From positions 9,192,997 through 9,256,996 of the forward strand of contig JBCNJP010000019.1 in assembly GCA_039602395.1 (NCBI GenBank): a stretch of DNA of 64,000 nt, written 5' to 3'. Within the stretch, counting starts at the first letter, position 1, and the number at the start of each line of letters is the position of its first letter. Under the pieces are notes generated by a model. The model had not been told where the DNA came from. It searched no databases and was given only the letters and a program-made list of their open reading frames with translations. Position numbers and translations under genes: made by a program. The stretch is from Deinandra increscens subsp. villosa. Its lineage: Eukaryota; Streptophyta; Magnoliopsida; Asterales; Asteraceae. Shown here in pieces: positions 1 to 10,129 of this stretch.

Positions 1-2237
1 GAACCTAATTACCTAGATAGAAAAATGATTAGCAGTACTTCTACTAGATTTTACCTCTTCTTCTTCTTCTTCTTTTTTTTTTTTTTTTTTGAAACTTTAG
101 TCATAAGAAGTAATACCTATATTTTAGGATAAATTCATCATATATGTAACATACAGATTTTGTATCCACAGATATACAGTTAAGGAGCACACCATTTACT
201 ATCATATTGTTCCCCTAAAACCGATAGTAATTTTACCTATTAACTCTAATTCTTGTGGAAAACATGTTAACCAAACTTTGATTCTATTTCAGATGGAAAT
301 TTTGTGTTATAATGTACTTTATAGTTTATATGGTGTTGTTCTTATTATACAAAAATTCTAACATGGGCTTGTCATAATTTAGGGTTATGCAAGAAAAAAT
401 AAAACCGTAAAGAAGAAACCAAATCCACATTGTGAATTTAGCATACTATAAGTATCATAATATTGTCTAAACGAAATCACTTATATATACGAACCACGAT
501 AGACCTGTTAACCATTTGTAGAGATCAAGGATGGTTGGGCTGATCCGATCTGACCGGAAATCTAATAAGCTCTTCGGATCATCATTATCGGAGTTAGATC
601 TTTGAACACCGAGGAGAGGATTGCACTTGAAACTTGAAAGCCTGCACACTAAACAAACCATTAGGACAGTAAACGGAGAGAAGGGTTTCTGTAACGGCAC
701 TCCGGTGTGAGAATTGGTAACTCAATGAGGAGTTTTGTGATTATGAAGTTAGAGAGAAGATGAGAGCATATTATGAAGAAAAATGATACCTTTTGAGCCG
801 ATATTTATAGACTATGTATTAGGGTTTGTATACCTGGGGTGATGTCAGCACATGTGATTCAATGCACATGAACCAATTTTCAGATGGAAATATTTCTTTT
901 GTAAAGAGAAATCTGATTGGCTAGATCACATACAAAAAGTTAATTTGTTACTTGTGGGTCCTTATTTTAGAATTACCATTTAATAAGTAGAGCGAATGTG
1001 AACCCCACTTGCTGGCCTGTTGGAATGTGGGCTTGACCCGACCCAGCCATAGAGAGCCCAGATGGTAGAATCTCTATACTCTTCACCATTTTTAGCTCAT
1101 TGAATCTGAAATCAATTAAGCAGCTTTGTGTAGTTTTCGAAGATATTTTCTTGCAACAACCAAATTTCTTGAAATTTCAAACCCGATCAATTAAGGAAAA
1201 ATAATTATAATAACGAACTAGATTTTGATCAAATAGCTCGTCACTTTCAGTTTAGCAATTTAACATTGATTTTTTTTAGTTTTTTTACTATTGTTTTTAA
1301 AGTCTTTAATTTAATCCTAATAAAGCACTAAAATGAGTGCTACATATCTCATTTCTAGGATGTCCATATAAGCATTGTCAAATGTCAAAATCGCATTCAA
1401 ACATCAATTTATTAGATTATCAATTAAGTATAATTACCAATTTTATCAAACTAAATTACCATTTAAAAAAAGTTGACAAACTTAATGTGAATTTGATAAA
1501 TTAATCAATAATTGATTATTTTAAGAAAACTAATCAACAATTTGTCAAACATAATAAGTTTGATTATTTTAACCGTGTTTTTTATATGTATCTAATATTA
1601 TGAACTCAACTCGTGTAATACACGGATTACTAACTTAGTTTCTTATACATAAATAAACTTAGTTTTTAGTTTCTAAAATTTGGTTTTGGTTTTATTATTT
1701 TTTATAATTTCGTTTATTATTTTGTTTAAATAAATATCAGTTCTAAATTATTCTACAATCCTTCTTTGGTGCAGAAAGTGAATTTCTAACCAGCTGTTAG
1801 ACGATTTGAAACGGACAATTAAAAAAATTCGGTTAAAGAACAAGAGGTTACCCCCCCCCCCCCCCCACGCATCCAGACCTCTTTCGCATGGAGTTCTCTA
1901 CGTGAAAACCCACACACATATTTACATTTTACTCTCTGAAAATTACCATTTACCCCTTGTAACAGCTTACCTTTTAAACAGAGTTTCAATTAATACCCCC
2001 TCCCCGTGGAACGGTAATATTACCGCTTTTAACTAAAAACATATTTAACTCTTATTAATACAAGTTATATTTAACACGCATTTCACATCAAAAACATCAA
2101 AACAAAATCTTATCTATTTCACTCACAAACTCTTTCAAAATCATGAGTTTTTCATCTGACTGAAAGAATAACCAAAGTTCAATATCGGTTTTACAAATGG
2201 TTGTAGCTGCTACATCCACTATCTTAGAGGAAGAAAC
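1..2237. other. Intergenic DNA, no firm gene
   Basis: I see no gene I can name. On the minus strand a TATA-like CTATAAATAT at 801-810 lies about 100 bp upstream of a 77-codon open frame (467-700). That frame has no upstream in-frame ATG and opens on GTG, so at best a short protein from an internal ATG could be made. Bases 1-466 look like AT-rich untranslated sequence. A T-rich tract lies at about 57-90 and a run of 16 C at 1851-1866. The CGTGTAATACACGG motif near 1615 also ends the large inverted repeat at 47.6-50.9 kb. Confidence 0.4.
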
Positions 2238-3160
2238 TGATCCTCCCTACTTTTTTTTTGAACGGCGACTTCATTAAAAACACCCGACCCCTAGCAAGAA
2301 ACTAAGGGCGGGAAAAGCGACAAGGAACATTACATATGAAAGTTAAAATCAGTCCAATCTCCCCAACTAATAGAACAATTCTTAATCCTATTAGTGACCC
2401 ATAAGAAACTTAGAGACTTGACTTCGAGGAAGAGGTTTAGAGCGTTGGTCCTCCGTCGGTTGTAAGTCACGTCATTCCTTGCCTTCCAAATGCACCAGCA
2501 CGCCGTGTGGATGATAGCTTGATCCTCCCTACTAAATGACAAGAAGAGCTGCTTTAAGCAGAATCGTGAACGGAGGCACGAATGTCATATTTCTTGTTGA
2601 GGAGTGGTCTAATTGTGCAATTGCATGGAAGGGTCAATACACTAGAGGCAATCATCTGCATCTAACTATGATGTTAGAAGTGGTCGCTTCAAACGATCTA
2701 TGGATATGACACTCTTTTTTTGGAGTAACTGGTTCGAATACCGACATAAACGTTCTTGATAGGTCACATATATTCGACCACGTCATTAAAGGCCTTGCAC
2801 CTGATACATCTTTTCAACTACGTGGAGTGACTTGGAAGTATGGTTATTATCTGGTTGATGATATTTATCCTGAATGAGCAACGTTTGTTAAAACGTATAG
2901 TCAACCGACAGGCTCAATACGACAAAATTCTGCACGTAAACAAGAAGGTGAAAGAAATGACATGGAATGAGCACTCGGTGGGCTTCAAAAGGAGTGGCAT
3001 ATGATCACAAATACGACACGAGTTTGGGAACTAACCAAACTACAAAACGTAATGTATGTCGTTCTTATAATTTTATAATTCACAATATGATGGCGAAACA
3101 GATTGCCAGAAATATATGTTTTTACTTCCCATCCAATTTTCGATCAAAGTAGTCGACAAT
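2150..3160 (+). pseudogene. PIF/Harbinger transposase relic (split by an L1 tail)
   Basis: In plus-strand translation, 2600-3130 reads as the catalytic half of a plant PIF/Harbinger (HARBI1/ALP1-like) DDE transposase. Landmarks are AWKGQYTRGNH, the MMLEVVASNDLWI block, an FGVTGSNTDINVLDRS segment, then YGYYLVDDIYPE and a TFVK stretch. In-frame TGA codons replace the Trp expected after LWI and after IYPE. The N-terminal part (about 2190-2250) is separated by the L1 fragment at 2251-2519. The middle of the protein appears deleted between about 2590 and 2610. The element encoded a cut-and-paste transposase and is now dead. No terminal repeats were located. Confidence 0.75.
2251..2519 (-). mobile_element. 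5'-truncated L1-type LINE tail with poly(A) and target-site duplication
   Basis: The minus strand encodes the last residues of an L1 reverse transcriptase, a CWCIWKARNDV motif with the basic and SISW-like tail typical of plant L1 ORF2 C-termini. A short 3'UTR follows and ends in A9 (T tract beginning at 2251). The target-site duplication is TGATCCTCCCTACT at 2238-2251 and 2520-2533, an exact 14-bp match if one T of the tail is counted. Poly(A), 5' truncation and a long duplication are the signature of target-primed reverse transcription. It landed inside the older Harbinger transposase relic. Confidence 0.85.
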
Positions 3161-3787
3161 ACCGAAAAAGAAGTCATTAACTAAGAAATTCATGACGTAC
3201 AAGTACATCACCACCTCAAGACCAATTTTACAGATCATATTTTTTCACTTAATTAATCATATGATTTTTTTTCTATCAAAGGATCTGCATTATGAAAGTG
3301 TGTTTTTTAATTATGTTCTGATTTTATTAATTTTTAATTATACAGTGTTTTTTCATTAGTAAAAAGTGTATTTTTTTTTATATTTTGATTAGTAAATTTA
3401 TTTTTAACCCTAGAGTGAAAAAGTAGTTCATAATCGTGGTTTAGAGTGGAGTGAAATAGAAGAGAAAGAAAGCTGACGTGACTGCTGAAATAACACTAAG
3501 TAAACGAGTAAGGAGTTAGGGTGTTTTTTTGAATCTCTTAATCTCATATTTATAAATCGGACATCTAAGAGAGGAAACTTTAATGTGTATCATTGAGTGA
3601 TTAAGTTCATTAGTTAACTAGTCTAATTAGTTTAGAGAATAATAAGCCTATTAATTCAGGTTTAATTTACATCGATAAGAAAGCATCAAGACCGGAGTGA
3701 AAAAGCAGAACTACTTATCTAGTCTCTCATGCATGAAAACAGCTCTTAACCAACTTACTGGATATATGTTTACAAATTAGGATTAGC
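3161..3787. other. AT-rich intergenic DNA
   Basis: No ORF, RNA gene or bounded repeat could be recognised. There are T-rich and A-rich runs and a few short direct repeats only. Confidence 0.4.
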
Positions 3788-4566
3788 CAGTGGCAAACAC
3801 ATAAAAAAATTTTGGTGGCTCGGAATTTTTTAAGAGTCGATTATGTAACACTAAACATTAGTTTTTTCTCAGTCTGATTCGGGTCGGGTCGGGTCATATT
3901 ATCAAATTTAAGCCCAAGTAAAATCATTAACTGACACACTAATATAAAATTAATAAAATATTTAATTAACAATCTAGTATCCCGGAAGATAATCAACAAG
4001 TTAACATTTAGCAATTAATTAAATCATCAAATAATAAAGTAATATGTAACATGAGATACCAAAAAAAAAAACTTGTGGCTCTTTAAAATCAAATTTGAGA
4101 GGGAGGCGGCGTCGATAGTAACAAAGTGCTAATATAATTGTATGAAATATGTTTGTTTAAAAAACTAATGAATAGACTAAAATCTAAATGTGAGCTAAAT
4201 TTTTAAATAATTATTGAGTATTTGAGTCATGTTTAATAAATTTGATAATTGGGCTAAACTATAAATATAGGCTTAAAGTATTATTATAGTTATTTATTAT
4301 TTAGGCAACTAGTTTTGTTTATAACTCTAAAGAATTAATAAATAAATGAACTTAATTATTTGAATTTGGTTTATATTTTGCAAAACTTGAAAGTTTAAAG
4401 CAAATTTTTTATTTGCTCTGATCAAAATTTTATGGGGTCGGTCTGAAATTTTCATGGAGGTCGGTGTCAAAATTTGTTGGGGTCAGCCGGATTGAATTGT
4501 ACATATCCTATAAAAAAATCACGGGTTACGGTTGATCTCCATCCCATCAACGTGGGTACGCCACTA
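3788..4566. mobile_element. Degenerate hAT-like non-autonomous element (CAGTGGC family)
   Basis: It starts CAGTGGCAAAC and ends TACGCCACTA. Inside are GGGTCGGGTC and a 'GGTCGGTGTCAAAATTT...GGGGTC' block shared with the elements at 19981 and 55519, so this is the same family. No clean 8-bp duplication is visible (GGATTAGC against ACCAAAAA), and the last G of the inverted end has become A. It is an old copy and the boundaries are approximate. Confidence 0.5.
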
Positions 4567-4942
4567 ACCAAAAAGATGAATTGTGTCATGGCCATTTGAA
4601 GGCTACCACGTGATTTTCACTATTATTTTTTTCTTTTGCCTGTGTTTTTTTAGAGTTTTGTCATACAGTAATTTTTTTTTGTACAATAGCTAGAGTCATG
4701 TAACTTAACTTTAATGTGATATACTCAATACTTTAAATATGTGTTTTTTTTATTTTAACATTTTTACTTTGTTTTTTAATTTTCGTATACTTTACGTGGT
4801 GTTATAGCAATGTAACTGAATGCGGTGTTTAAGTCGCTACGTAACTTTTTTTATTTTCTTCTTATTTAAATGACATTATAGCAATTCTAACTGTTTTATG
4901 CGTGTTGACGAATCTTAGTTATATAAACACGGTGATTCTATT

Positions 4943-5571
4943 CAGACACCCCAAAATTCTATTTTTACACCCCAAACCGCTCCCGTTTGATCAAACCGCC
5001 CCCGTTTGAATAAAGACAAACCCAAACCGCCCCGGTTTGATCAAACCGCCCCGGTTTAACCTTTTTTTTTTTTTTTTTTGATCACAAAATGAAATGAAAT
5101 TAAAATTAAGTGTGTACGATTATGTTAAAATATAAAAAAGTTACAGTCTTTCACCCTTTGTATTGATATTATAATTATAATTAGTTTATAAAAAAGTTGG
5201 GTTTGGTTAGGTTGTTTAATTAACGTGATATTTTACCGAGTTCCGTTTAAGTTATAGAATTATTTGACAAAGAAATTGTTATACTATAAAAATGAGTAAA
5301 TAAATGTTGCAAAACGTTAATATTTAAAAAAATGACCCTTTTTTGTATTTAAACTTTGTATCTTTTTATAAGGGCTATTAAAAAAATACCAATTCAGAAA
5401 AGAAAAGAAAAAAAAAAGGAAGAACAAACCGGGGCGGTTTGCCCGTAAAGCCCCGGTTTAAACCTCGTATTCTGGGTTCTGACGTGAAATGACTTTTTTG
5501 TCTTTTTCGAACTGGGCCTGTTCGGCCAATCAGCCCCGGTTTGGGGTGTAAAATTTGGAGAAGGGTGTCTG
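4943..5571. repeat. Terminal-inverted-repeat element with CCCCGGTTTG minisatellite
   Basis: The left end CAGACACCCCAAAA and following TTTTTACACCCCAAACCG are inverted at the right end as GGTTTGGGGTGTAAAA...GGGTGTCTG, giving imperfect arms of about 40 bp. Next to each arm are tandem copies of AAACCGCCCCGGTTTGATC-like units (4976-5060 and inverted at 5428-5462). No matching duplication flanks it, so the superfamily is undetermined. It encodes nothing recognisable. Confidence 0.5.
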
Positions 5572-8033
5572 TAGCCATACAAGACAACGTACATCTTATC
5601 CTTTCTCAACATACTAAGTTGTACCATATGCAGCTTTGTTTGCACCTCCCAAAACAGGAAACTGCTGATAGTCAGTTGAGGAGAAAGTACGTAGCAAGAA
5701 ACATCATCTCCGGAAATCTGGTACGGGTTGCACAGTTCAGGCCTTTTTGGTGCCACAAATATTGGAGAGAACAAATCACGTGACGGAAAAAACAAAACAT
5801 GTGACAAAAGTTGTCGTATATGATGCGATATGTCATGCATGAGCGACTAGATAAGTAGTTGTGCTTCTTCACCTTGCTTTCTTATCCATACAAACGCGTT
5901 TTATTCTTCAATTGGAAAATAATACTTCGATTTTATATTTATACGAGTGTACAAGACTTATCCACAACACATGTCCTTGTGTTTCTCCGAATTGGTTCTG
6001 CATGGAGCTTATTTAAATAGTAGACTGGATTTTAAACATTTAAATAGGGGTTCTGTCTTAGTATATATTTTTTTTGAAATGAGCAAAAGAAAATTTAACA
6101 CTACTAGACGACATGGGGAACTGGGCCCTAAAGAGGATCCTCTCATGGAGCCAAAGATATTTTGAATTGCACTGGGTTCATGTCGTTTGAAACAAATCCA
6201 AAACTTGGACTACCCGCAACGCTCACATAAATATTTTTCGCAAACATTCTTAGTCAGCATGTCATATCGACTTTTTACTCATCTTTCACAATCATTTTCA
6301 TAAACATATTTTAGCCACAATGCTAAAAATATTTGTTCTTTTCACATGTAACCCAATTAAATAATACACCGTGAGAGGAAAAAAAAAGGAATGAACTCCC
6401 ATCCGCTAGGCCGTGCGGGAGCGATGACAAGCGATGGACAAACAAGCACATCGTTGTTTGCCCCACAAACAAAAACATACATCGTCCACGTCAACGGACG
6501 AACACAAAAAAAGGAACAATGGAGCTAGTCTTATGCCCTTTAGTTAAGGTTGCTGGTTTGCTGCAAAGATGTTGGCCCCAAGTAAAAGAAAAAAGCATTT
6601 TTATTTAATTAGTATCGGTGACGGATAGATGATAATGTAAAAATTTTAAAAAGTTAAGAATATTTATAGGGATGAAAATGAAATGAGGATGAGGTTCTCT
6701 AAAATTTTTATAAAAGTTAAACAAGTTTGATGTAGCATATATAAGGGGCTTTTAGAGACGTCCAAAAGTCCTATATATATATTACCGGTACTAGCTAGCT
6801 GAAAGTGTTAAAATGAAGTCCTCTACAAGATGTTGAATGCCCAAGTTTTGTAGTAAATAAAGATCTAAAGTTATCATCTCTTATGTTTAGAGCGTTTACA
6901 TCCTACTTGGTATATTGATATTCTTATAATTAACTAAAAATTATCATCTCTTATATTAAATCTCTCTTTTTTAAACACCCCCCCCCCCCCCCCCCCCCCA
7001 TATTGAGTCTACATACGTCAATATAATAGCATTCAGATCATTCACAATAAAAATCTCTATATCTATTATTTTACTAAGGGGTCCCTTTAACTAAATATTA
7101 TAATTTTTTATGTTTTTATTAAATTTTGTTGAACCCATCACATTTCATTCTCCATCTCCATCTCACACACAAACATTTATTTTATTATATTTTTTCTTCC
7201 TTAAACACTCACAAACATTACTTTAGAATTTATGAATATGCTTCTTCATGTTTACATAAGAAACCATTCACCAAACTCTAAATTTTAGGGATGTAGATGG
7301 AGATAAAAATTCCAATGGAGACAAAAATAAAAAGAAAACTATAAACTTCAAAGATGGAGTTGAAGATGAGGAATAATACATTGTGAATGCTCTCATAACC
7401 ACTTTCTATCTCTATAATTTAACTAAATAACATTATTTTATAGATTTATCACTTATGTTTTAAAAATATCCTACATCTCATTCAACATCTCTATCTCTAT
7501 TCAATTGAATAATTCTTCTTTATTCCTCTTTAATTTTTTTTTCTTTTCTATCACTCATAAAAAATATAAAATAATATAATTGATAGAGAATTGAATAGTA
7601 AAACCATAAGTATAGAGAAACATTTTTTATTTTACTTCAAATTACTATTTACCTCTATATTTATTATTTTATATTTGTTGTGAGTGATAAACAGAAAAAA
7701 CAATAATTTTAAAAACAGTAAAGAAGTATTGTTTAGTTGAATAAAAATAAAGATAGGGAATGAGATTTTGGACATCTTTAAAACTTAAGTGATAAATTTG
7801 AAAAATAATGTTATTTAGTTAAATTATAAAGATGAAAAAAGACAATGACTTGTGAATGCTTTTACAAGTTGGATAAAGATTGTATATTAGTCATCTAAAA
7901 AAACTCAAAAAAAATTTAAACTCACAACATTTTTACAAGAGACAATAATCAATCCTACTAATTACAATGTCATGGACACAAAAATCAGAAAATATAATTC
8001 GCTATTTTAGTATAGATAAATTCTCAAATTGCC
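5572..8033. other. Intergenic DNA with MITE-like repeats
   Basis: No protein gene was recognised. A segment at about 6290-6545 is related to one at about 22660-22900: both have 'caatgctaaaa', then GTGCGGG...GGACAAAC or GAAACAAAC, then CATCGTTGTTTG. It is a dispersed repeat. A run of 22 C lies at 6978-6999. Segments at about 7029-7390 and 7391-7854 look like adjacent MITEs with CATTCACAAT-type ends. Confidence 0.5.
7392..7854. mobile_element. MITE with long inverted arms
   Basis: The left arm TCTATAATTTAACTAAATAAC continues into a TTATCACTTA...CATCTCATTC stretch. It is repeated inverted before about 7854 (GTTATTTAGTTAAATTATA). The arms are about 150 bp with mismatches. An 11-bp direct repeat TTGTGAATGCT flanks it, which would fit a Mutator-type duplication. 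However, GTGAATGCT-like ends are also part of the neighbouring repeat, so the duplication is uncertain. Confidence 0.5.
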
Positions 8034-8036
8034 TTA

Positions 8037-9105
8037 GGGTAATGGCAATACTCTCCCCATTTCCCCATTTCCCCAATCTATTTTAGGTGCCACCTCATCA
8101 TTCCCCACCCCTTCCCACTTTTCCCCAATTTGTAAATAATGGTTTCCTTATTTCCCCATTTCCCCAATCACTTTTTTATAATAAAATATTTAAAATAAAA
8201 TACTAATAAAAACAAATACATTTTATAAATAAAAATTAAATCCTAACATTACAAATAAAGAAAAACTCCTAAAATTACTTATTTAATCCTAAAATTACTT
8301 ATTAAATCCTAAAATTACAAATTAAAAAAAAATCCTAAAAAATAAAATTACTCGTTGGGTTTTGAGGCTTGAGCTTGGGTCTCCGCTCGCCATTTAGGGG
8401 ACGATCGAGCAACTTCCCAACAATCAAACTTATCAAAGGAGGCACCATTATTTTCCAATTTAAAACGATGTTGTGCCATCTTCAAAATGTCGGAAACACT
8501 TTGGTCACTTCTGCGTTGCGAGGAGATGTTGATGAAAATGTTGTTGAACTTTTGCATTTTCGGGTTCACATCTTGGCTCCACTTTGCAATTAACTGGTGT
8601 TTCGATCGGGTGTCGGGATTGAGGTTCAACTCTTTATGCCAATTTTTGGTAATTGTTTGCCATAAATTATTTCTCTCCGGTTTTTCGGAGGCGTCGACCC
8701 AACAACGTGTTAGTACCAACTCTTGCGTTTCATCCCAACGTATACACACTCGGGGGCCTTGAAAAGAAGGGGTTGAAGGAGGTTGTTCAATGTGGTTGGG
8801 GTTCATTTTTTTAAAGAGAGTGATAGAGAGTGGGTATTTATAAAAAGTGTGAGAAAAAGGTTGGAAGGAGTGAATATTTATAGGGTTTAAAATAGTGGGT
8901 TTTTAAAAAAAAAGTGGAAATAGCCGTTTGGGGGGGGGGGGGGGGGCACCACCAACGCCTCTCTCCCGTTTCTTTTTCTTCGGCCTCGGCACCCCAAACC
9001 CCTCTCCCGATCGGTGACCCCGACCACTCGGCGATGGTGTTCCCGATCACCCCGATCACCCCGAAGCCTCCCATTTCCCCTCTCCCGATTGTATTACTTT
9101 TAACC
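8037..9105 (-). mobile_element. PIF/Harbinger-type element carrying ORF1 only
   Basis: A 1069-bp unit holds the ORF1-like gene at 8348-8806 and no transposase. It is flanked by TTA at 8034-8036 and 9106-9108. It begins GGGTAATGGCAATA and ends TGTATTACTTTTAACC, which are weakly inverted. TTA duplications and GG...CC ends are normal for PIF/Harbinger. It contains 17 consecutive G at 8930-8946. The inverted ends are imperfect, so the exact limits are tentative. Confidence 0.5.
8348..8806 (-). CDS. Harbinger ORF1-like (Myb/SANT-like, NAM-associated-type) protein, short
   Basis: An open frame of 152 codons from an ATG at 8806 to a stop. The N-terminus is Pro-rich. Residues of about 20-75 (RWDETQELVLTRCWVDASE, then WQTITKNWHKELNLN) look like the trihelix/Myb-like fold of plant Harbinger ORF1 proteins. 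Residues 75-145 carry the KMQKFNNIF and FDCWEVARSSPKW blocks that databases label NAM-associated C-terminal domain or, wrongly, 'glutathione S-transferase T3-like'. In the family this protein binds element ends and helps import the transposase. Full proteins are usually longer (300 aa or more), so this looks truncated at the C-terminus. It sits inside the TTA-flanked unit 8037-9105. It is probably a transposon gene, not a host gene. Confidence 0.6.
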   Translation of the reverse strand: MNPNHIEQPPSTPSFQGPRVCIRWDETQELVLTRCWVDASEKPERNNLWQTITKNWHKELNLNPDTRSKHQLIAKWSQDVNPKMQKFNNIFINISSQRRSDQSVSDILKMAQHRFKLENNGASFDKFDCWEVARSSPKWRAETQAQASKPNE

Positions 9106-9477
9106 TTAGGTTGAATGATATCTTGGTAGTTGATGAAGCTGTCTTTTCAAGTATTGAGGATTTAAACTTTACAAAAAATTTACGTTCAAAAAAAGTTTAT
9201 ATAATTTATATCAATATTTAAAGCAAGTTACTAATAAATTAATTAATTAATTTAAACTTTTAGCTAGCTTTATATTTTAGAGTGAAACTAATGGCTTGAA
9301 TTCCCCACATATTAACACATAATTTTTTTTGAATGATAAGTTTTAATCACTGACGGGTCATTTAGTTATCAAATCATCTTCATTCTTCAAGTACATGACT
9401 CAAAGACCACACTCTAGGAAACTTATTATATGTGAAAAAAAACTCTTTTTTTTATCATAGATAAACTTAAACCTAAT

Positions 9478-10121
9478 TAGGGGTGTTCATGGCTTGGTTT
9501 CAAACCGTCCAAACCGTTATAAACGGTTCGGTTTGGTTCGGTTTCAAATGTTAACGGTTTGGTTTCGGTTTTAGATACTCATAAACCGCAACGAACGGTT
9601 TGGCTTCGGTTTTAAAAATTTAAAACCGTATAAAACCAAACCGGACCGTATAATAATTTATATTTAATTTTTAGTTTATTTTCTATTAGATATATTTATT
9701 TTTTATTTTGTATAATACTTACGTAGATCAATTGTGTTTGGCTTGGTTGTATTTTATAATTCACTAAATCGAGTAGGTTGTGTCAAATATTTATTTGTAT
9801 AGATACAAAGTATTATATTAACCTATCATCTTGTGAATAAAGCATATAAAAATTTATGCTTATGTGATATCATATTGAACCTTTTGAAAATTTATGGTTC
9901 TTTTAATACGTAAGAGTTTTGAACATAAAAAATCCTTACGACTGTTTTGAACGTAGAAACCGTGAAACCAAACCGAAACCAAACCGTTTCAAATGGTTTG
10001 GTTTGGTTTGGTTTTAAATTTTAACGGGTTGGTTTTAGTTTTCAATATTTAAAAACCATTACTAACGGTTTGGTTTCGACTTAACCTAAAAACCATTCAA
10101 ATCGGACCGTAAACACCCATA
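9478..10121. mobile_element. hAT-type MITE, AACCGTTT-rich
   Basis: The 644-bp element is bounded by an exact 8-bp duplication AACCTAAT at 9470-9477 and 10122-10129. It starts TAGGGGTGTTCATGG and ends CCGTAAACACCCATA; the inverted ends match at 12 of 15 positions. The sub-terminal regions are packed with CGGTTTGGTTTCGG-type repeats in opposite orientations. There is no coding capacity. The 8-bp duplication and the TAGGGGTGTTCA end are typical of plant hAT MITEs. Confidence 0.85.
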
Positions 10122-10129
10122 AACCTAAT

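Noticed and set aside
467..700. 77-codon minus-strand frame below a TATA-like box
   Set aside because: It begins on GTG, a stop lies just upstream in frame, and there is no recognisable protein; kept only as a remark.
5378..5872. Several overlapping open frames on both strands (up to 148 codons)
   Set aside because: They overlap each other and the end of a repeat element, begin within repeats, and match nothing I know.
8914..9114. Plus-strand frame through the G run
   Set aside because: It reads through 17 G and CCCC-rich sequence at the edge of the Harbinger unit; no gene character.
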